Below the pieces are notes generated by a model. It did not search any database and was not told the DNA's origin. It saw only the letters and a program-made list of their open reading frames with translations. Positions 24,962 through 34,227 of a DNA stretch of 64,000 nt are shown here, piece after piece. Source of the stretch: Shimia sp047124445 (GTDB lineage Bacteria; Pseudomonadota; Alphaproteobacteria; Rhodobacterales; Rhodobacteraceae); assembly GCF_047124445.1 (NCBI RefSeq), contig NZ_CP138921.1:186001-250000 (forward strand). Reading direction: 5' to 3'. Positions within the stretch are counted from its first letter, which is position 1, and each line of letters begins with the position of its first letter. Both the position numbers and the translations under genes were made by a program.

Positions 24962-26014
24962 ATGGCCGAAATTCAGCTGCGCAATGTAGGCAAGCGCTGG
25001 GGCAGTTTTGTCGGGGTCGACAATTTTGATCTGACCATTGCGGATCAGGAGTTTCTGGTACTGCTTGGCCCCTCAGGCTGCGGCAAGACCACAACCATGC
25101 GCATGATTGCCGGATTGGAAGATGCCAGCGAGGGCGACATCCTGATTGATGGTAAAAAGGTCAACGATCTTGAGCCCAAAGATCGCGATGTGGCGATGGT
25201 GTTCCAGTCTTACGCGCTCTACCCGAATATGAATGTTTATGAGAACATCCGCTTCCCGCTGAAGGTGCGGGGGATTGATCCGGCGACACATGACGAAAAG
25301 GTGCGCCGCGCCTCTGCGATGGTCGAGTTGGATGAGTTCCTGCACCGCAAACCTGCAGAACTCTCCGGCGGGCAACGTCAGCGTGTGGCGCTGGCCCGCG
25401 CGATTGTGCGTGAACCCAATGTGTTCCTGATGGATGAGCCGCTGTCCAATTTGGACGCCAAGCTGCGCGTCTCCACCCGCGCCCAGATCAAGAACCTGAG
25501 CCATGAACTGTCCGTCACCACCATCTATGTGACCCACGATCAGATCGAGGCCATGACATTGGCGGACCGGGTTGTGGTGATGAAAAAGGGTGTGGTGCAG
25601 CAGGTTGGTAGCCCGACAGAGATTTACGACGCGCCAGCGAATACTTTTGTTGCAAGCTTCATTGGCAACCCGGCGATGAACCTTATGAGTGGCCGCATGG
25701 AAGGCGGCACCTTTGTCGCTGAGAACGTGCGGATCGAAGGTTTGTCCGCCCCAGATGGTCCTGTGACCTTGGGCTTCCGCGCCGAGGATGCGGGGCTGGG
25801 CGATGCAGGCCACCACGAAATCACGGCTCCGATCTATACGCTCGAACTTTTGGGTGATGCCACCATGGTCACCGTCCGCATTGGCGGTGAGCTGGTCGCC
25901 GTGCGCGCACCTAAAGACTACCGCTCAGAAATTGGTGACACGGTGTCTTTGTCCGTGCCGGCTGAGATCTGCCATCTGTTTGACGCCGAAACCGGCGCCA
26001 GAATTGAGGCCTGA
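24962..26014 (+). CDS. Sugar-type (CUT1) ABC importer, ATPase subunit
   Basis: A MalK/UgpC-like ATPase of 350 residues. It has Walker A GPSGCGKT at 36-43, Q loop FQSYALYPN, signature LSGGQRQR, Walker B VFLMDEP, D loop SNLDAKLR and switch His in VTHDQ, followed by an OB-type regulatory domain (about 235-350) that binds transporter inner loops. It energises the two permeases encoded downstream. It is the first gene of the rightward operon, after operator 2. The CUT1 class takes up oligosaccharides, polyols and glycerol phosphates; the substrate is not known. Confidence 0.95.
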   Translation: MAEIQLRNVGKRWGSFVGVDNFDLTIADQEFLVLLGPSGCGKTTTMRMIAGLEDASEGDILIDGKKVNDLEPKDRDVAMVFQSYALYPNMNVYENIRFPLKVRGIDPATHDEKVRRASAMVELDEFLHRKPAELSGGQRQRVALARAIVREPNVFLMDEPLSNLDAKLRVSTRAQIKNLSHELSVTTIYVTHDQIEAMTLADRVVVMKKGVVQQVGSPTEIYDAPANTFVASFIGNPAMNLMSGRMEGGTFVAENVRIEGLSAPDGPVTLGFRAEDAGLGDAGHHEITAPIYTLELLGDATMVTVRIGGELVAVRAPKDYRSEIGDTVSLSVPAEICHLFDAETGARIEA

Positions 26015-26113
26015 CGGCTTCACACCAACAACCGGCGATCAACGCCGGGGGCGAGAGGGTGCGCGATTGCAAGGCGCACCTGCAAACACAGAAACGCAAC
26101 AGGGAGAAAAGTT

Positions 26114-27358
26114 ATGTTTCTAAAGAAAGTAACCGCCGCCGGTGCCTTTGCCGGTCTCATGGGAACCGCAGCCTTTGCTGCTGATTGCGGGCCGGAGGGT
26201 CAGTCGATCCGCATTCTGGCGTCCGACTTCCCAGCCATCCACGCTGTGGCAGGTGCTGCAGAAGCCAACTGCGGAAGTGGCGCCGCGGAGTTCACCCGCA
26301 ACCACACCACTGAAGCGCGCCAGATCATGAACGCGGCGCTAACACCGAACCCGGCAGAGTATACCTCTGTGATCGTGGCCAACTCCACCCTGACCCAATT
26401 GATGAACGACGGCCTCGTGCGTCCGCTCAACGATCTAGTCGAAAAATACGGACAGAATATCCCAGAGAACCTGTTGATCAGCATCGATGGCAACATCATG
26501 GCTGTGGCCTTCATGGCGAACTCTCAACACCTGTTCTCGCGTCAGGATCTTCTGGAGAAGGCGGGGGTTGCCGAGGTGCCATCCACCTACGCCGAAATGA
26601 TCGATGCCGCCAAATCTATTCGCGACGCCGGCATCATGGAATATCCGGTTGTGATGAACATGAAGACCGGTTGGAACGTTGGCGAGTCCTTCAACCTTGC
26701 GTTCATGGCGCATGGCGGCGAGTTCTTTAAGCCCGGCACCGCAGAGCCATCCGTGAACAGCGCGGCCGGTGTAGCAGCATTGGAAACCCTTAAAGGTCTG
26801 GTGGAGTATGCGCATCCAGATCACCTGACCCAAGCCTCCAACGAGACCCAAGGTCTGTGGGAAGCTGGGCAGGCGGCGCTGGGCATCATGTGGGGGTCGC
26901 GCGGCGCGCCGATCCTGGATGATGAAGGCTCCTCCGCTGAAGTGACGTCCAACACCGTTCTATCCGCCGCACCGTCGGTGGAAGAAGGCGGCGTACCCGG
27001 TGCGACCCTGTGGTGGGATGGCTTCACCATCGCCTCCAATGTGTCTGACGAAGAGGCCGAAGCAACCTTTGCCGCGCTGGCAAGTGCGCTGAACAAAGAG
27101 ATGGTCATGGCCAACAATGACGACGCGGTCTGGCTGCTCGATGGCTTTACGCCTGGCGCGGCGGCCGAAGGTGTCTCTGCCACAGCAAAGGCGGGCGCGA
27201 AGCCTTACCCCATGATCCCGCAGATCGGCCTGATGCATAACGCGTTGGGCGCGGAGCTGGCAGACTTCCTCAAAGGCGACGAAAGCGCAGAACAGGCGCT
27301 GGCGGATGTCGAGGCGGCTTATATCACCGCTGCCAAAGAAGCGGGCTTCCTGCAGTAA
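26114..27358 (+). CDS. ABC importer substrate-binding protein (family 1)
   Basis: A 414-residue periplasmic binding protein with a signal peptide (1-22, AFA-ADCG) and the extracellular solute-binding family 1 pattern (VIVANSTLTQLMNDG, GLWEAGQAALGIMWGSRG, GATLWWDGFTIASN). Two early Cys (C25 and C51) may be paired. It captures the cluster's substrate for the permeases. It follows the ATPase gene by 99 bases with a good GGGAGAAAAG ribosome site, and is followed by a strong stem-loop. Confidence 0.93.
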   Translation: MFLKKVTAAGAFAGLMGTAAFAADCGPEGQSIRILASDFPAIHAVAGAAEANCGSGAAEFTRNHTTEARQIMNAALTPNPAEYTSVIVANSTLTQLMNDGLVRPLNDLVEKYGQNIPENLLISIDGNIMAVAFMANSQHLFSRQDLLEKAGVAEVPSTYAEMIDAAKSIRDAGIMEYPVVMNMKTGWNVGESFNLAFMAHGGEFFKPGTAEPSVNSAAGVAALETLKGLVEYAHPDHLTQASNETQGLWEAGQAALGIMWGSRGAPILDDEGSSAEVTSNTVLSAAPSVEEGGVPGATLWWDGFTIASNVSDEEAEATFAALASALNKEMVMANNDDAVWLLDGFTPGAAAEGVSATAKAGAKPYPMIPQIGLMHNALGAELADFLKGDESAEQALADVEAAYITAAKEAGFLQ

Positions 27359-27371
27359 ACACTCCCCCCTT

Positions 27372-27393
27372 GAGGGGCCCCTCGGGGCCTCTC
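27372..27393 (+). promoter_or_regulatory. Intercistronic stem-loop after the ABC binding-protein gene
   Basis: GAGGGGCCC (27372-27380) pairs GGGCCTCTC (27385-27393) around a CTCG tetraloop, nine pairs with one G-T wobble. No T run follows, so it is more likely an mRNA 3'-end stabiliser or partial terminator that keeps binding-protein mRNA above permease mRNA. Confidence 0.7.
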
Positions 27394-27430
27394 CATCCTC
27401 ACTCTGATTTTCTCCACCGGGACGTAGGCT

Positions 27431-28462
27431 ATGAAGCATCGCACCTTTTTCTGGTTCATCTTACCGACGCTCTCCGCGATGATCCTGTTCATCGCGCTGC
27501 CCATCGTTTCGGTCTTTGTTCAGTCGCTGTTTGTTGCGCATGAACAAGTGCTTGTGGTGTCCGAAAGCTGCGGCCCGTTTGGCTGTACCCCCACCACATC
27601 CGTCGATCTGGAAGCCACCGAGAAGCTGCGCGAAGAGGCGCCTTTGGGCCGGTTCAACGGGTTGGGCACCTATTTCAACCGCTCCCATCTGGCGATTGCG
27701 GAAATTGGCGAAGCCTGGGCGAATTCTGACAGTCTGGGAGCATTCTGGAGCCAGATTTACAACCTGCCATTCTACAACGCGCTGATCTTCACGCTGACTT
27801 ATACCTTTGTGGTCACGCCGGCTGTGCTGGTCCTTGGCCTTGCCATCGCCGTTGGGGTGAACAACCTGCCACGCGCGCTCAAAGGCCCGTCGATCTTTGT
27901 CTCTCTTTTGCCGTTCCTTGTAACACCACTGGTCGGGTCGCTGATCCTGTTTTGGATGGTGGATGGGGATGGCGTGATTGGCGCGACCATTCAAAAGATC
28001 TTTAACGATCCCTCGCTGAGCTTGAAAGCCTCTACAGCGCTGACCTGGATCATGCTGATCGTCTACGGCATCTGGCACACGCTGCCGTTCAGCTTCATCA
28101 CCTTCTATGCAGGTCTACAGACCGTACCGGATGACACGCTCGAGGCGGCACAGATCGACGGCGCCTCCAAATGGCAGACCATGATCCACGTTGTGGTGCC
28201 GCACCTGATGCCGCTGGTGTCCTTTGTGACGCTGATGCTGATCATGGACAATCTGCGCGTCTTTGAACCCATCGTCAGCTTTTCGGCGGAGGCCCATGCC
28301 CGCTCGCTCAGCTGGGTGATCTTCAACGACCTACGCGAAAGCGGCAATCCGCTCTACGCCTCCGCCGGAGCCACGTCCCTGCTGACCATCATCATTGTGA
28401 TCTTCCTGATGATGCCCGTCCTTGTGCGCACCTGGCGCGACTTCACCCGCAAATCCCACTGA
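27431..28462 (+). CDS. ABC importer permease subunit 1 (MalF/UgpA-like)
   Basis: A 343-residue inner-membrane permease with about six or seven helices and the EAA loop (EAAQIDGASKWQTMIHVVVPHL) that docks to the ATPase. Between helix 1 and the core there is an unusually long periplasmic segment (about residues 35-110) with CGPFGC, which could form a disulfide loop and contact the binding protein. Most CUT1 permeases of this class lack that insertion. It is 10 bases before the second permease gene. Confidence 0.93.
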   Translation: MKHRTFFWFILPTLSAMILFIALPIVSVFVQSLFVAHEQVLVVSESCGPFGCTPTTSVDLEATEKLREEAPLGRFNGLGTYFNRSHLAIAEIGEAWANSDSLGAFWSQIYNLPFYNALIFTLTYTFVVTPAVLVLGLAIAVGVNNLPRALKGPSIFVSLLPFLVTPLVGSLILFWMVDGDGVIGATIQKIFNDPSLSLKASTALTWIMLIVYGIWHTLPFSFITFYAGLQTVPDDTLEAAQIDGASKWQTMIHVVVPHLMPLVSFVTLMLIMDNLRVFEPIVSFSAEAHARSLSWVIFNDLRESGNPLYASAGATSLLTIIIVIFLMMPVLVRTWRDFTRKSH

Positions 28463-28472
28463 GGACAGAGAT

Positions 28473-29354
28473 ATGGCGACCAAAGCACAAAACCGCATGA
28501 CCCCGCTGAAGCTGTTCTCTTACATCTTCGTAGCGCTCTGGCTGATCATCGCAGCCTTCCCCTTCTTCTGGACTTTCTGGGGCAGCTTCAAAGTGCAGGC
28601 TGACTTTCTCTCCAAAGCCGACTGGCGCAACGCGCTTTATGGCGCCAACACCATTGCACAGACCGGCAGCGCCTTTACAGCGGAAGCCTATCGTGGTGCC
28701 TGGATTGACGAAGAATTCTGGTTCAACTTCAAAAACACCGGCATCGTGGTGTTTTTCACCGTGGTGATTTCGCTGACCTTCGGAACGCTTGGCGGTTATG
28801 CTTTGGCGCGCTCCGGCTTCCGCTACGCCTTCTGGATCCTGATGGCGGCGTTGGTGTTCCGCGCCATGCCACACATCACGCTGGTGTCCGGCTATCTGCT
28901 ACCGTTCTTCGAGTGGAACGTCTGGGGCATCCTGCCCACCACCATCATCGTGCTTGTGGCCATCAATCAGCCCTTCACGCTCTGGATGCTGCACAGCTTT
29001 TTCAAGAACATCCCCAAAGACATGGATGAAAGCGCGATGGTCGACGGCTGCACTCGGTTCCAAGCGTTCCGCTATGTGATTGTGCCGGTGATGTGGCCGG
29101 GTGTGATCACCACGGGTCTGTTCAGCTTCCTCTTGGCCTACAACGACTTTACCGTCGCCGCGATGCTTCTGAGCGAGGAAAATGAGACCATTATTCCGGC
29201 GATCAACAGCTTTATGGGCACCACGCAGGTCGAGGGCAAAGTCATGTATGCGGTGGCCGCAGTGGTCTCCACCGTCGCGCCGCTCTTCGTGCTGATCCTC
29301 TTCTTCCAACGCCAGATTGTTTCCGGCCTGACCGCAGGGGCGGTGAAAGGATGA
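28473..29354 (+). CDS. ABC importer permease subunit 2 (MalG/UgpE-like)
   Basis: A 293-residue permease with six predicted helices and EAA-type loop DESAMVDGCTRFQAFRYVIVPVM near residue 190. It pairs with permease 1 to form the channel. The start is ATG 28473 with GAGGACAG upstream. A moderately long periplasmic segment (about 38-75) with two short amphipathic stretches follows helix 1, mirroring the insertion in permease 1. Confidence 0.93.
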   Translation: MATKAQNRMTPLKLFSYIFVALWLIIAAFPFFWTFWGSFKVQADFLSKADWRNALYGANTIAQTGSAFTAEAYRGAWIDEEFWFNFKNTGIVVFFTVVISLTFGTLGGYALARSGFRYAFWILMAALVFRAMPHITLVSGYLLPFFEWNVWGILPTTIIVLVAINQPFTLWMLHSFFKNIPKDMDESAMVDGCTRFQAFRYVIVPVMWPGVITTGLFSFLLAYNDFTVAAMLLSEENETIIPAINSFMGTTQVEGKVMYAVAAVVSTVAPLFVLILFFQRQIVSGLTAGAVKG

Positions 29355-29481
29355 GTTCTTCCGCCCGCCATAGCGCCACGGCACGTCATCCGGCGCTCAA
29401 CAGAATGCCACGGGATTTCATAGGGCAGGGGGCGTCATGCCCTCGCAAAATCCCCAACACCATTCTGAAAGGAGAAGCCAC
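29355..29481 (+). promoter_or_regulatory. Intercistronic gap with two small inverted repeats
   Basis: A 127-base gap breaks the otherwise tight operon between the transporter genes and the enzyme genes. It holds AGCGCC...GGCGCT and AGGGCA (29422-29427) with TGCCCT (29438-29443). These may be mRNA processing sites; no promoter is obvious. Confidence 0.35.
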
Positions 29482-30024
29482 ATGAAAGGCTCCCGCCCTG
29501 AACAGGCCGTGCTGACGCGCGACACCGATATGAGCAAGACCGAAGAAACCCGCGCTGTGATCGAAGGCATGGTGGACGGTCTAAATGACCACCGCATCGA
29601 CGACATTGGTGAATTCTTCGCCCAAGGCTTTCGTTGGATGGGCAACCAAGGCTGCGGCACCAAAACCGGCCTGCAGGAGTTCCAAGACAACTGGCAGCGC
29701 CCGTTTCAGGCGGCGTTTTCGGAAAAGACCTGCATCGACGAAGCCCGCCTTTACATGGGCGAATGGGCCGCTGCTTTTGGCCGTCAGGAAGCCACGCACA
29801 GTGGCGAGTTCCTCGGCATCGCGCCCACCGGCAAGCGGGTGGAAATTCGCTACATGGACTTCTGGAAAGTCGTCGACGGCAAGATCGTCGACAATTGGGT
29901 GAACGTCGATTTCGCCCATGTCGCCGCTCAGTTGGGCGTCGACCTGTTTAACGGCGAAGGCTGGGAGGCCTTTGATCGCGGCGCCAAAGTCGCGCCGCGC
30001 CCCAAAACTGATCCTGTCAATTGA
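29482..30024 (+). CDS. Single-domain SnoaL-like protein B
   Basis: A 180-residue protein with one SnoaL/NTF2-like domain (about 20-150): the DDIGEFFAQGFRWMG helix-strand, EFLGIAPTGKRVEIRYMDFWKV and IVDNWVNVDFAHVAAQLGVDL. The last motif recurs as ENWVLVDLLDAYRQLGVDV in protein C and ENWIFIDLLHFWKQQGVD in protein A, showing that the three are paralogues. GAAAGGAGAAGCC supports ATG 29482. It lies 10 bases upstream of the HisD-like gene. A cyclase, isomerase or hydratase acting on a pathway intermediate is likely. Confidence 0.85.
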   Translation: MKGSRPEQAVLTRDTDMSKTEETRAVIEGMVDGLNDHRIDDIGEFFAQGFRWMGNQGCGTKTGLQEFQDNWQRPFQAAFSEKTCIDEARLYMGEWAAAFGRQEATHSGEFLGIAPTGKRVEIRYMDFWKVVDGKIVDNWVNVDFAHVAAQLGVDLFNGEGWEAFDRGAKVAPRPKTDPVN

Positions 30025-30034
30025 GGATAAGACA

Positions 30035-31363
30035 ATGACAATCGAGTATCTGAAACGCGGCAAAGACCAAGCGGAGCGTGCTGAAGACGACGCAAAAACA
30101 CGCGCCGTTGTGGAGGCCACGCTGAAGGACATCGAAACCCGCGGCGACGCGGCAGTGCGCGAGCTGTCTGAGAAATTCGACAACTACTCGCCGGCGTCCT
30201 TCAAACTGAGCCAGCAAGAGATTGACGATCTGATGGCCCAACTGAGCGACCGTGAGTTGGCCGACATTAAGTTCGCTCAGGAACAAGTGCGCAACTTTGC
30301 CCAAGCACAGCGCGACACGATGCTTGATCTGGAAGTGGAAACGCTCCCCGGCGTTGTCCTCGGGCACAAAAACATCCCGGTCCAATCTGTGGGATGCTAT
30401 GTGCCCGGGGGCAAGTTCCCGATGGTCGCCTCGGCGCATATGTCCGTGGCCACGGCCTCTGTGGCTGGCGTGCCGCGCATCATCGCTTGCACGCCACCGT
30501 TTCAGGGCAAGCCTAATGCGGCCGTGATTGCGGCGATGCACCTTGGTGGCGCGCATGAGATTTACGTCATGGGCGGCATTCAAGCGATTGGCGCCATGGC
30601 GCTGGGCACGGAAACGATTGATCCTGTGCACATGCTCGTTGGTCCTGGCAACGCCTTTGTGGCCGAGGCCAAACGTCAACTCTTTGGCCGCGTTGGCATC
30701 GACCTCTTTGCCGGCCCCACCGAAACCATGGTGATCGCGGACGAAACCGTGGATGCAGAAATCTGTGCCACCGACCTCTTGGGACAAGCTGAACACGGCT
30801 ACAACAGCCCATGCGTGATGGTCACCAACTCCCGCCAGTTGGCTGAGGACACGCTGTCGGAAATCGACCGCATTTTGAAAATCTTGCCGACAGCAGACAC
30901 TGCCTCTGTCAGTTGGGAAGAATACGGAGAAGTCATCGTCTGTGACACCTACGAGGAAATGCTTGAGGTCGCGGACGACATCGCGTCTGAGCACGTGCAG
31001 GTCATGACCGATCGCGATGATTGGTTCCTGGAAAACATGACCTGCTATGGCGCGCTGTTCCTTGGACCGCGTACCAATGTCTCCAACGGCGATAAGGTGA
31101 TTGGCACCAACCATACGCTGCCGACAAAAAAGGCGGGCCGTTACACCGGCGGTCTTTGGGTGGGCAAGTTCCTGAAAACCCACAGCTATCAGCGCGTCTT
31201 GACCGATGAAGCGGCCACAATGATTGGCGAATATGGCTCGCGTTTGTGCATGCTTGAGGGCTTTGTCGGCCATGCGGAGCAGTGCAACGTGCGGGTGCGT
31301 CGCTACGGCGGCATCAACGTGCCGTTCGGCGAAGGTGCACCTTATCGGGAGGCGGCTGAGTAG
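30035..31363 (+). CDS. Histidinol-dehydrogenase-family enzyme (catabolic paralogue 1)
   Basis: A 442-residue NAD-dependent zinc dehydrogenase of the HisD family. All catalytic positions are present: zinc ligands Q251, H254, D353 and H413, and base pair E319-H320. HisD-fold enzymes oxidise a primary alcohol to the acid through the aldehyde. No his genes are near and the operon is catabolic, so the substrate is probably a polyol- or aminol-like intermediate, as for the sulfopropanediol enzyme HpsN. It is clearly diverged from the second paralogue at 56309-57616. It lies between SnoaL genes B and C with 10-base and 1-base spacing. Confidence 0.9.
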   Translation: MTIEYLKRGKDQAERAEDDAKTRAVVEATLKDIETRGDAAVRELSEKFDNYSPASFKLSQQEIDDLMAQLSDRELADIKFAQEQVRNFAQAQRDTMLDLEVETLPGVVLGHKNIPVQSVGCYVPGGKFPMVASAHMSVATASVAGVPRIIACTPPFQGKPNAAVIAAMHLGGAHEIYVMGGIQAIGAMALGTETIDPVHMLVGPGNAFVAEAKRQLFGRVGIDLFAGPTETMVIADETVDAEICATDLLGQAEHGYNSPCVMVTNSRQLAEDTLSEIDRILKILPTADTASVSWEEYGEVIVCDTYEEMLEVADDIASEHVQVMTDRDDWFLENMTCYGALFLGPRTNVSNGDKVIGTNHTLPTKKAGRYTGGLWVGKFLKTHSYQRVLTDEAATMIGEYGSRLCMLEGFVGHAEQCNVRVRRYGGINVPFGEGAPYREAAE

Positions 31364-31364
31364 G

Positions 31365-32423
31365 ATGGCTGTCGACAAACACACACAGCACAAAGAGCTG
31401 ATCCAAGCCTTTCGAGACGCGACTTATAACTTTAGCGAAGAGGGTGTCCGCAAGGCGCTCTCCGATCTCGCGACACCGGATGCGCTTTTCCGTCTATGCC
31501 ATCCGTTTGGCGACATGACAGGGCCGGGTGCTTTTTACGATGGCGCCTATAAGGGCTTGCTCGACGCTTGGCCGGATTTGGAGCGCCGTGACTACATCGT
31601 CATGGCCGGACCAGATGAGTTTGGCAACGACTGGGTGGGCTGCGGTGGTTACTACACCGGCGTGTTCACAGGTCCGTGGTTGGACATTCCACCAACCGGC
31701 CATCAGGTGGCGATGCGCTATCACGAGTTCTTCCGTTTTGTGGATGGCAAATTGGTTGAGTATCAGGCGCTGTGGGACATTCCTGAGGTGATGATGCAGG
31801 CGGATGCGTGGCCTATGGCGCCGTCGTTGGGGCGCGAATGGCATGTGCCTGGCCCCGCAACCGCAGACGGCTTGGTGCCCGGACCCTATGATGAAGCCAA
31901 AGGCAAAGAGACCTGTCAGCACATCATCGATATGCTGGAGCACCTGAAAAAGCACCCACGGGACCCCGATCCACGGTCCATGAAGATGGATCACTACTGG
32001 CATGAGCGCATGAGCTGGTATGGCCCTGCCGGCATTGGCACGGGACGTGGCGCGGCAGGGTTTCGCAACTGGCACCAGATTCCGTTTCTCAACGGCATGC
32101 CGGATCGCGGTCAATATGTGGACGAGATCACCTATCACTTCTTCGGCGATGGTGAATATGCCGCCGTCACGGGCTGGCCCAACATGATCCAGACTGTCAC
32201 CCATGACGGATGGATGGGCATCGCGCCTGCGGGCAAGAAGATCACCATGCGCAGCCTGGATTTCTGGCGGCTTGAGAACGGAAAGATCCGCGAAAACTGG
32301 GTCTTGGTCGATCTTTTGGACGCCTATCGCCAATTGGGTGTGGACGTCTTTGCCCGGTTGCGGGAATTCAACAAGGTGCGCAGTATGGCGCGCCTGAATA
32401 TCCCGGATGGAATGAATAAATGA
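31365..32423 (+). CDS. Tandem SnoaL-like protein C
   Basis: A 352-residue protein with two SnoaL-like domains (about 30-160 and 205-335). Landmarks are LCHPFGDMTGPGAFYDG and WLDIPPTGHQVAMRYHEFFRF in domain 1 and HERMSWYGPAGIG, GWPNM and GIAPAGKKITMRSLDFWRL in domain 2. The W-x-GPAGIG element is shared with protein A, so A and C are full-length paralogues. ATG 31365 follows the HisD stop by one base; the stop overlaps the SDR start by four. Function unknown; two diverged domains could form one composite pocket. Confidence 0.85.
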   Translation: MAVDKHTQHKELIQAFRDATYNFSEEGVRKALSDLATPDALFRLCHPFGDMTGPGAFYDGAYKGLLDAWPDLERRDYIVMAGPDEFGNDWVGCGGYYTGVFTGPWLDIPPTGHQVAMRYHEFFRFVDGKLVEYQALWDIPEVMMQADAWPMAPSLGREWHVPGPATADGLVPGPYDEAKGKETCQHIIDMLEHLKKHPRDPDPRSMKMDHYWHERMSWYGPAGIGTGRGAAGFRNWHQIPFLNGMPDRGQYVDEITYHFFGDGEYAAVTGWPNMIQTVTHDGWMGIAPAGKKITMRSLDFWRLENGKIRENWVLVDLLDAYRQLGVDVFARLREFNKVRSMARLNIPDGMNK

Positions 32424-33184
32424 CTGACCTGCCCCGCACCCCTTCCTTTTCACTCAGCGGCAAAACCGCCCTTGTCACCGGTGCCTCCTCCGGCATTGGA
32501 CAGGGCTGTGCCGTGGCGCTGGCCGAGGCTGGCGCCCATGTGATTTGCGCAGCGCGCGGGGCAGAAAAACTAGAAGACACTGTCGCGGCCATGAAGGCTG
32601 CGGGCATGAGTGCCGAGGCGCTGGTGTTGGACCAAGGCGACCTCGCGGCGCTGGCGCAGGTGTTTGAGGCACAGGACATCGATGTTGTGGTGAATTCCGC
32701 TGGTCTGGCGCGGCACGGTCCAGCTGTTGAGACCACGCCAGAGGATTATGACGCGGCGATGGGGCTCAACCTGCGCTCTGCCTATTTCCTCTCGGCCTAT
32801 GCAGCCAAAGCCTTGATGGCTGCGGGCAAACCCGGATCCATCATCCACATCTCCAGCCAAATGGGCCACGTTGGTGGTGTGGACCGCGCGGTCTACTGCG
32901 CTTCTAAGCATGGATTGGAAGGCATGGTGAAAACCATGGCGATAGAGTGGGGTCCGTCCCAAATCCGCATCAACACGGTTTGCCCGACCTTTATCAAAAC
33001 GCCCCTCACGGCGCAGACGTTTGAACGACCTGAACGCAAAGCTTGGGTCGAGGAGAAAATCAAACTTGGCCGTATTGGCGAGGTCGAGGACATCATGGGC
33101 GCGGTGCTTTACCTCGCTTCTGATGCCAGTGCCTTGGTCACCGGCACTTCCATGTTGATTGACGGCGGGTGGACGGCAGACTGA
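32420..33184 (+). CDS. Short-chain dehydrogenase/reductase
   Basis: A 254-residue classical SDR. It has the nucleotide motif TGASSGIGQG (about 20-29), NSAG, catalytic Ser in HISSQMGHVGG and YxxxK in AVYCASKHG, and the C-terminal GTSMLIDGGW. It probably oxidises a secondary alcohol of the imported compound with NAD(P). It overlaps the SnoaL C gene (ATGA) and its stop overlaps the LacI start (TGATG), so it is fully embedded in the operon. Confidence 0.92.
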   Translation: MTDLPRTPSFSLSGKTALVTGASSGIGQGCAVALAEAGAHVICAARGAEKLEDTVAAMKAAGMSAEALVLDQGDLAALAQVFEAQDIDVVVNSAGLARHGPAVETTPEDYDAAMGLNLRSAYFLSAYAAKALMAAGKPGSIIHISSQMGHVGGVDRAVYCASKHGLEGMVKTMAIEWGPSQIRINTVCPTFIKTPLTAQTFERPERKAWVEEKIKLGRIGEVEDIMGAVLYLASDASALVTGTSMLIDGGWTAD

Positions 33185-34221
33185 TGGCTGAGAAAGTTAC
33201 CTCCCTCCAAGTTGCCGAGCGCGCTGGTGTCAGCCAATCCGCTGTGAGCCGCGTGTTCACACCCGGCGCCTCGGCATCCAAAGCCACCGTAGAGAAAGTG
33301 CGCAAAGCCGCCGAGGAACTGGGCTACCGGCCAAATGTGCTCGCCCGAGCCATGGTATCCGGCAAAAGCCGCATCATCGGCCTCGTGGTGGCCTACCTGG
33401 ACAACTACTTTTATCCGGAAGCTTTGGAAATCCTGTCCAACGCCTTGCAAGAAAAAGGCTACCACGTGCTGGTTTTCATGGCGTCGCAAACCGCCGGAAA
33501 TATCGACGGCGTGGTCGAAGAAATTTTGGATTATCAGGTGGATGGCATTGTCACAGCCTCTGTTGCGATGTCTTCTGATCTGTCTGCGCGGTGTTTGCAG
33601 GTGGGCGTACCTGTGGTGCATTTCAACCGCTTTGAAGAGGCCAAAGGTGTCAGCTGTGTCACCTCCGACAACTTCGAAGGTGGGCGCCAACTGGCGCAGT
33701 TCCTCGTTGCGGGCGGGCACAGTAAAATCGGCCACATCGCGGGTTGGGAAGGGGCCTCCACTCAACGGGATCGCGAAGCTGGTTTCCGCGCGGGACTTGA
33801 AGAAGCGGGGCAGGACCTATTTGCCCGCGAGGTTGGGGATTTTGACGTGGACCGCGCCCGCTCCGCAGCCAGCGCCATGTTCGATGTGCCGGCAGACAAA
33901 CGTCCGGATGCGGTCTTTGTGGCCAACGACCACATGGCTTTTGCTGTCATGGATGAGCTGCGCTTTGGCCTTGGACTCAAGATCCCAGGCGATGTTTCCG
34001 TTGTGGGCTTTGACGACGTGCCACCCGCGGCATGGCGCGCTTATGACCTCACCACCATGCGCCAGCGCGCCAATCTGATGGTGGAAGAAACTGTCGATGC
34101 GCTGCTGGAGCACATCGAAAACCCGGCATCTGCCACCCCACGGCAGGTTGCCATTCCAACCCCGCTGATTGTGCGTGGCTCCGCGCGCGTTCCAGACACC
34201 TGGCCTCCAAAAGAAGGATAG
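33184..34221 (+). CDS. LacI-family transcriptional regulator
   Basis: A 345-residue repressor. The N-terminal HTH (about 4-50) reads TSLQVAERAGVSQSAVSRVF with the hinge YRPNVLARAMVSGKS; residues 60-340 form the periplasmic-binding-protein-like effector domain (IIGLVVAYLDNYFYPEALEIL, FVANDHMAFAVMDELR, SVVGFDDVPPAAW). It is encoded inside the operon, so it autoregulates if it binds the two palindromes at 24861-24934, whose central CG is typical for this family. The effector is probably a pathway substrate or product. Confidence 0.93.
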   Translation: MAEKVTSLQVAERAGVSQSAVSRVFTPGASASKATVEKVRKAAEELGYRPNVLARAMVSGKSRIIGLVVAYLDNYFYPEALEILSNALQEKGYHVLVFMASQTAGNIDGVVEEILDYQVDGIVTASVAMSSDLSARCLQVGVPVVHFNRFEEAKGVSCVTSDNFEGGRQLAQFLVAGGHSKIGHIAGWEGASTQRDREAGFRAGLEEAGQDLFAREVGDFDVDRARSAASAMFDVPADKRPDAVFVANDHMAFAVMDELRFGLGLKIPGDVSVVGFDDVPPAAWRAYDLTTMRQRANLMVEETVDALLEHIENPASATPRQVAIPTPLIVRGSARVPDTWPPKEG

Positions 34222-34227
34222 ACCCCC

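Noticed and set aside
27372..27393. Intrinsic terminator after the ABC binding protein
   Set aside because: No T run follows and the permease genes continue on the same strand; an intercistronic stabiliser is more likely.
30017..31393. A 458-codon minus-strand frame opposite the HisD-like gene
   Set aside because: The plus strand encodes a complete HisD-family enzyme with all catalytic residues; the antisense frame has no recognisable motif.
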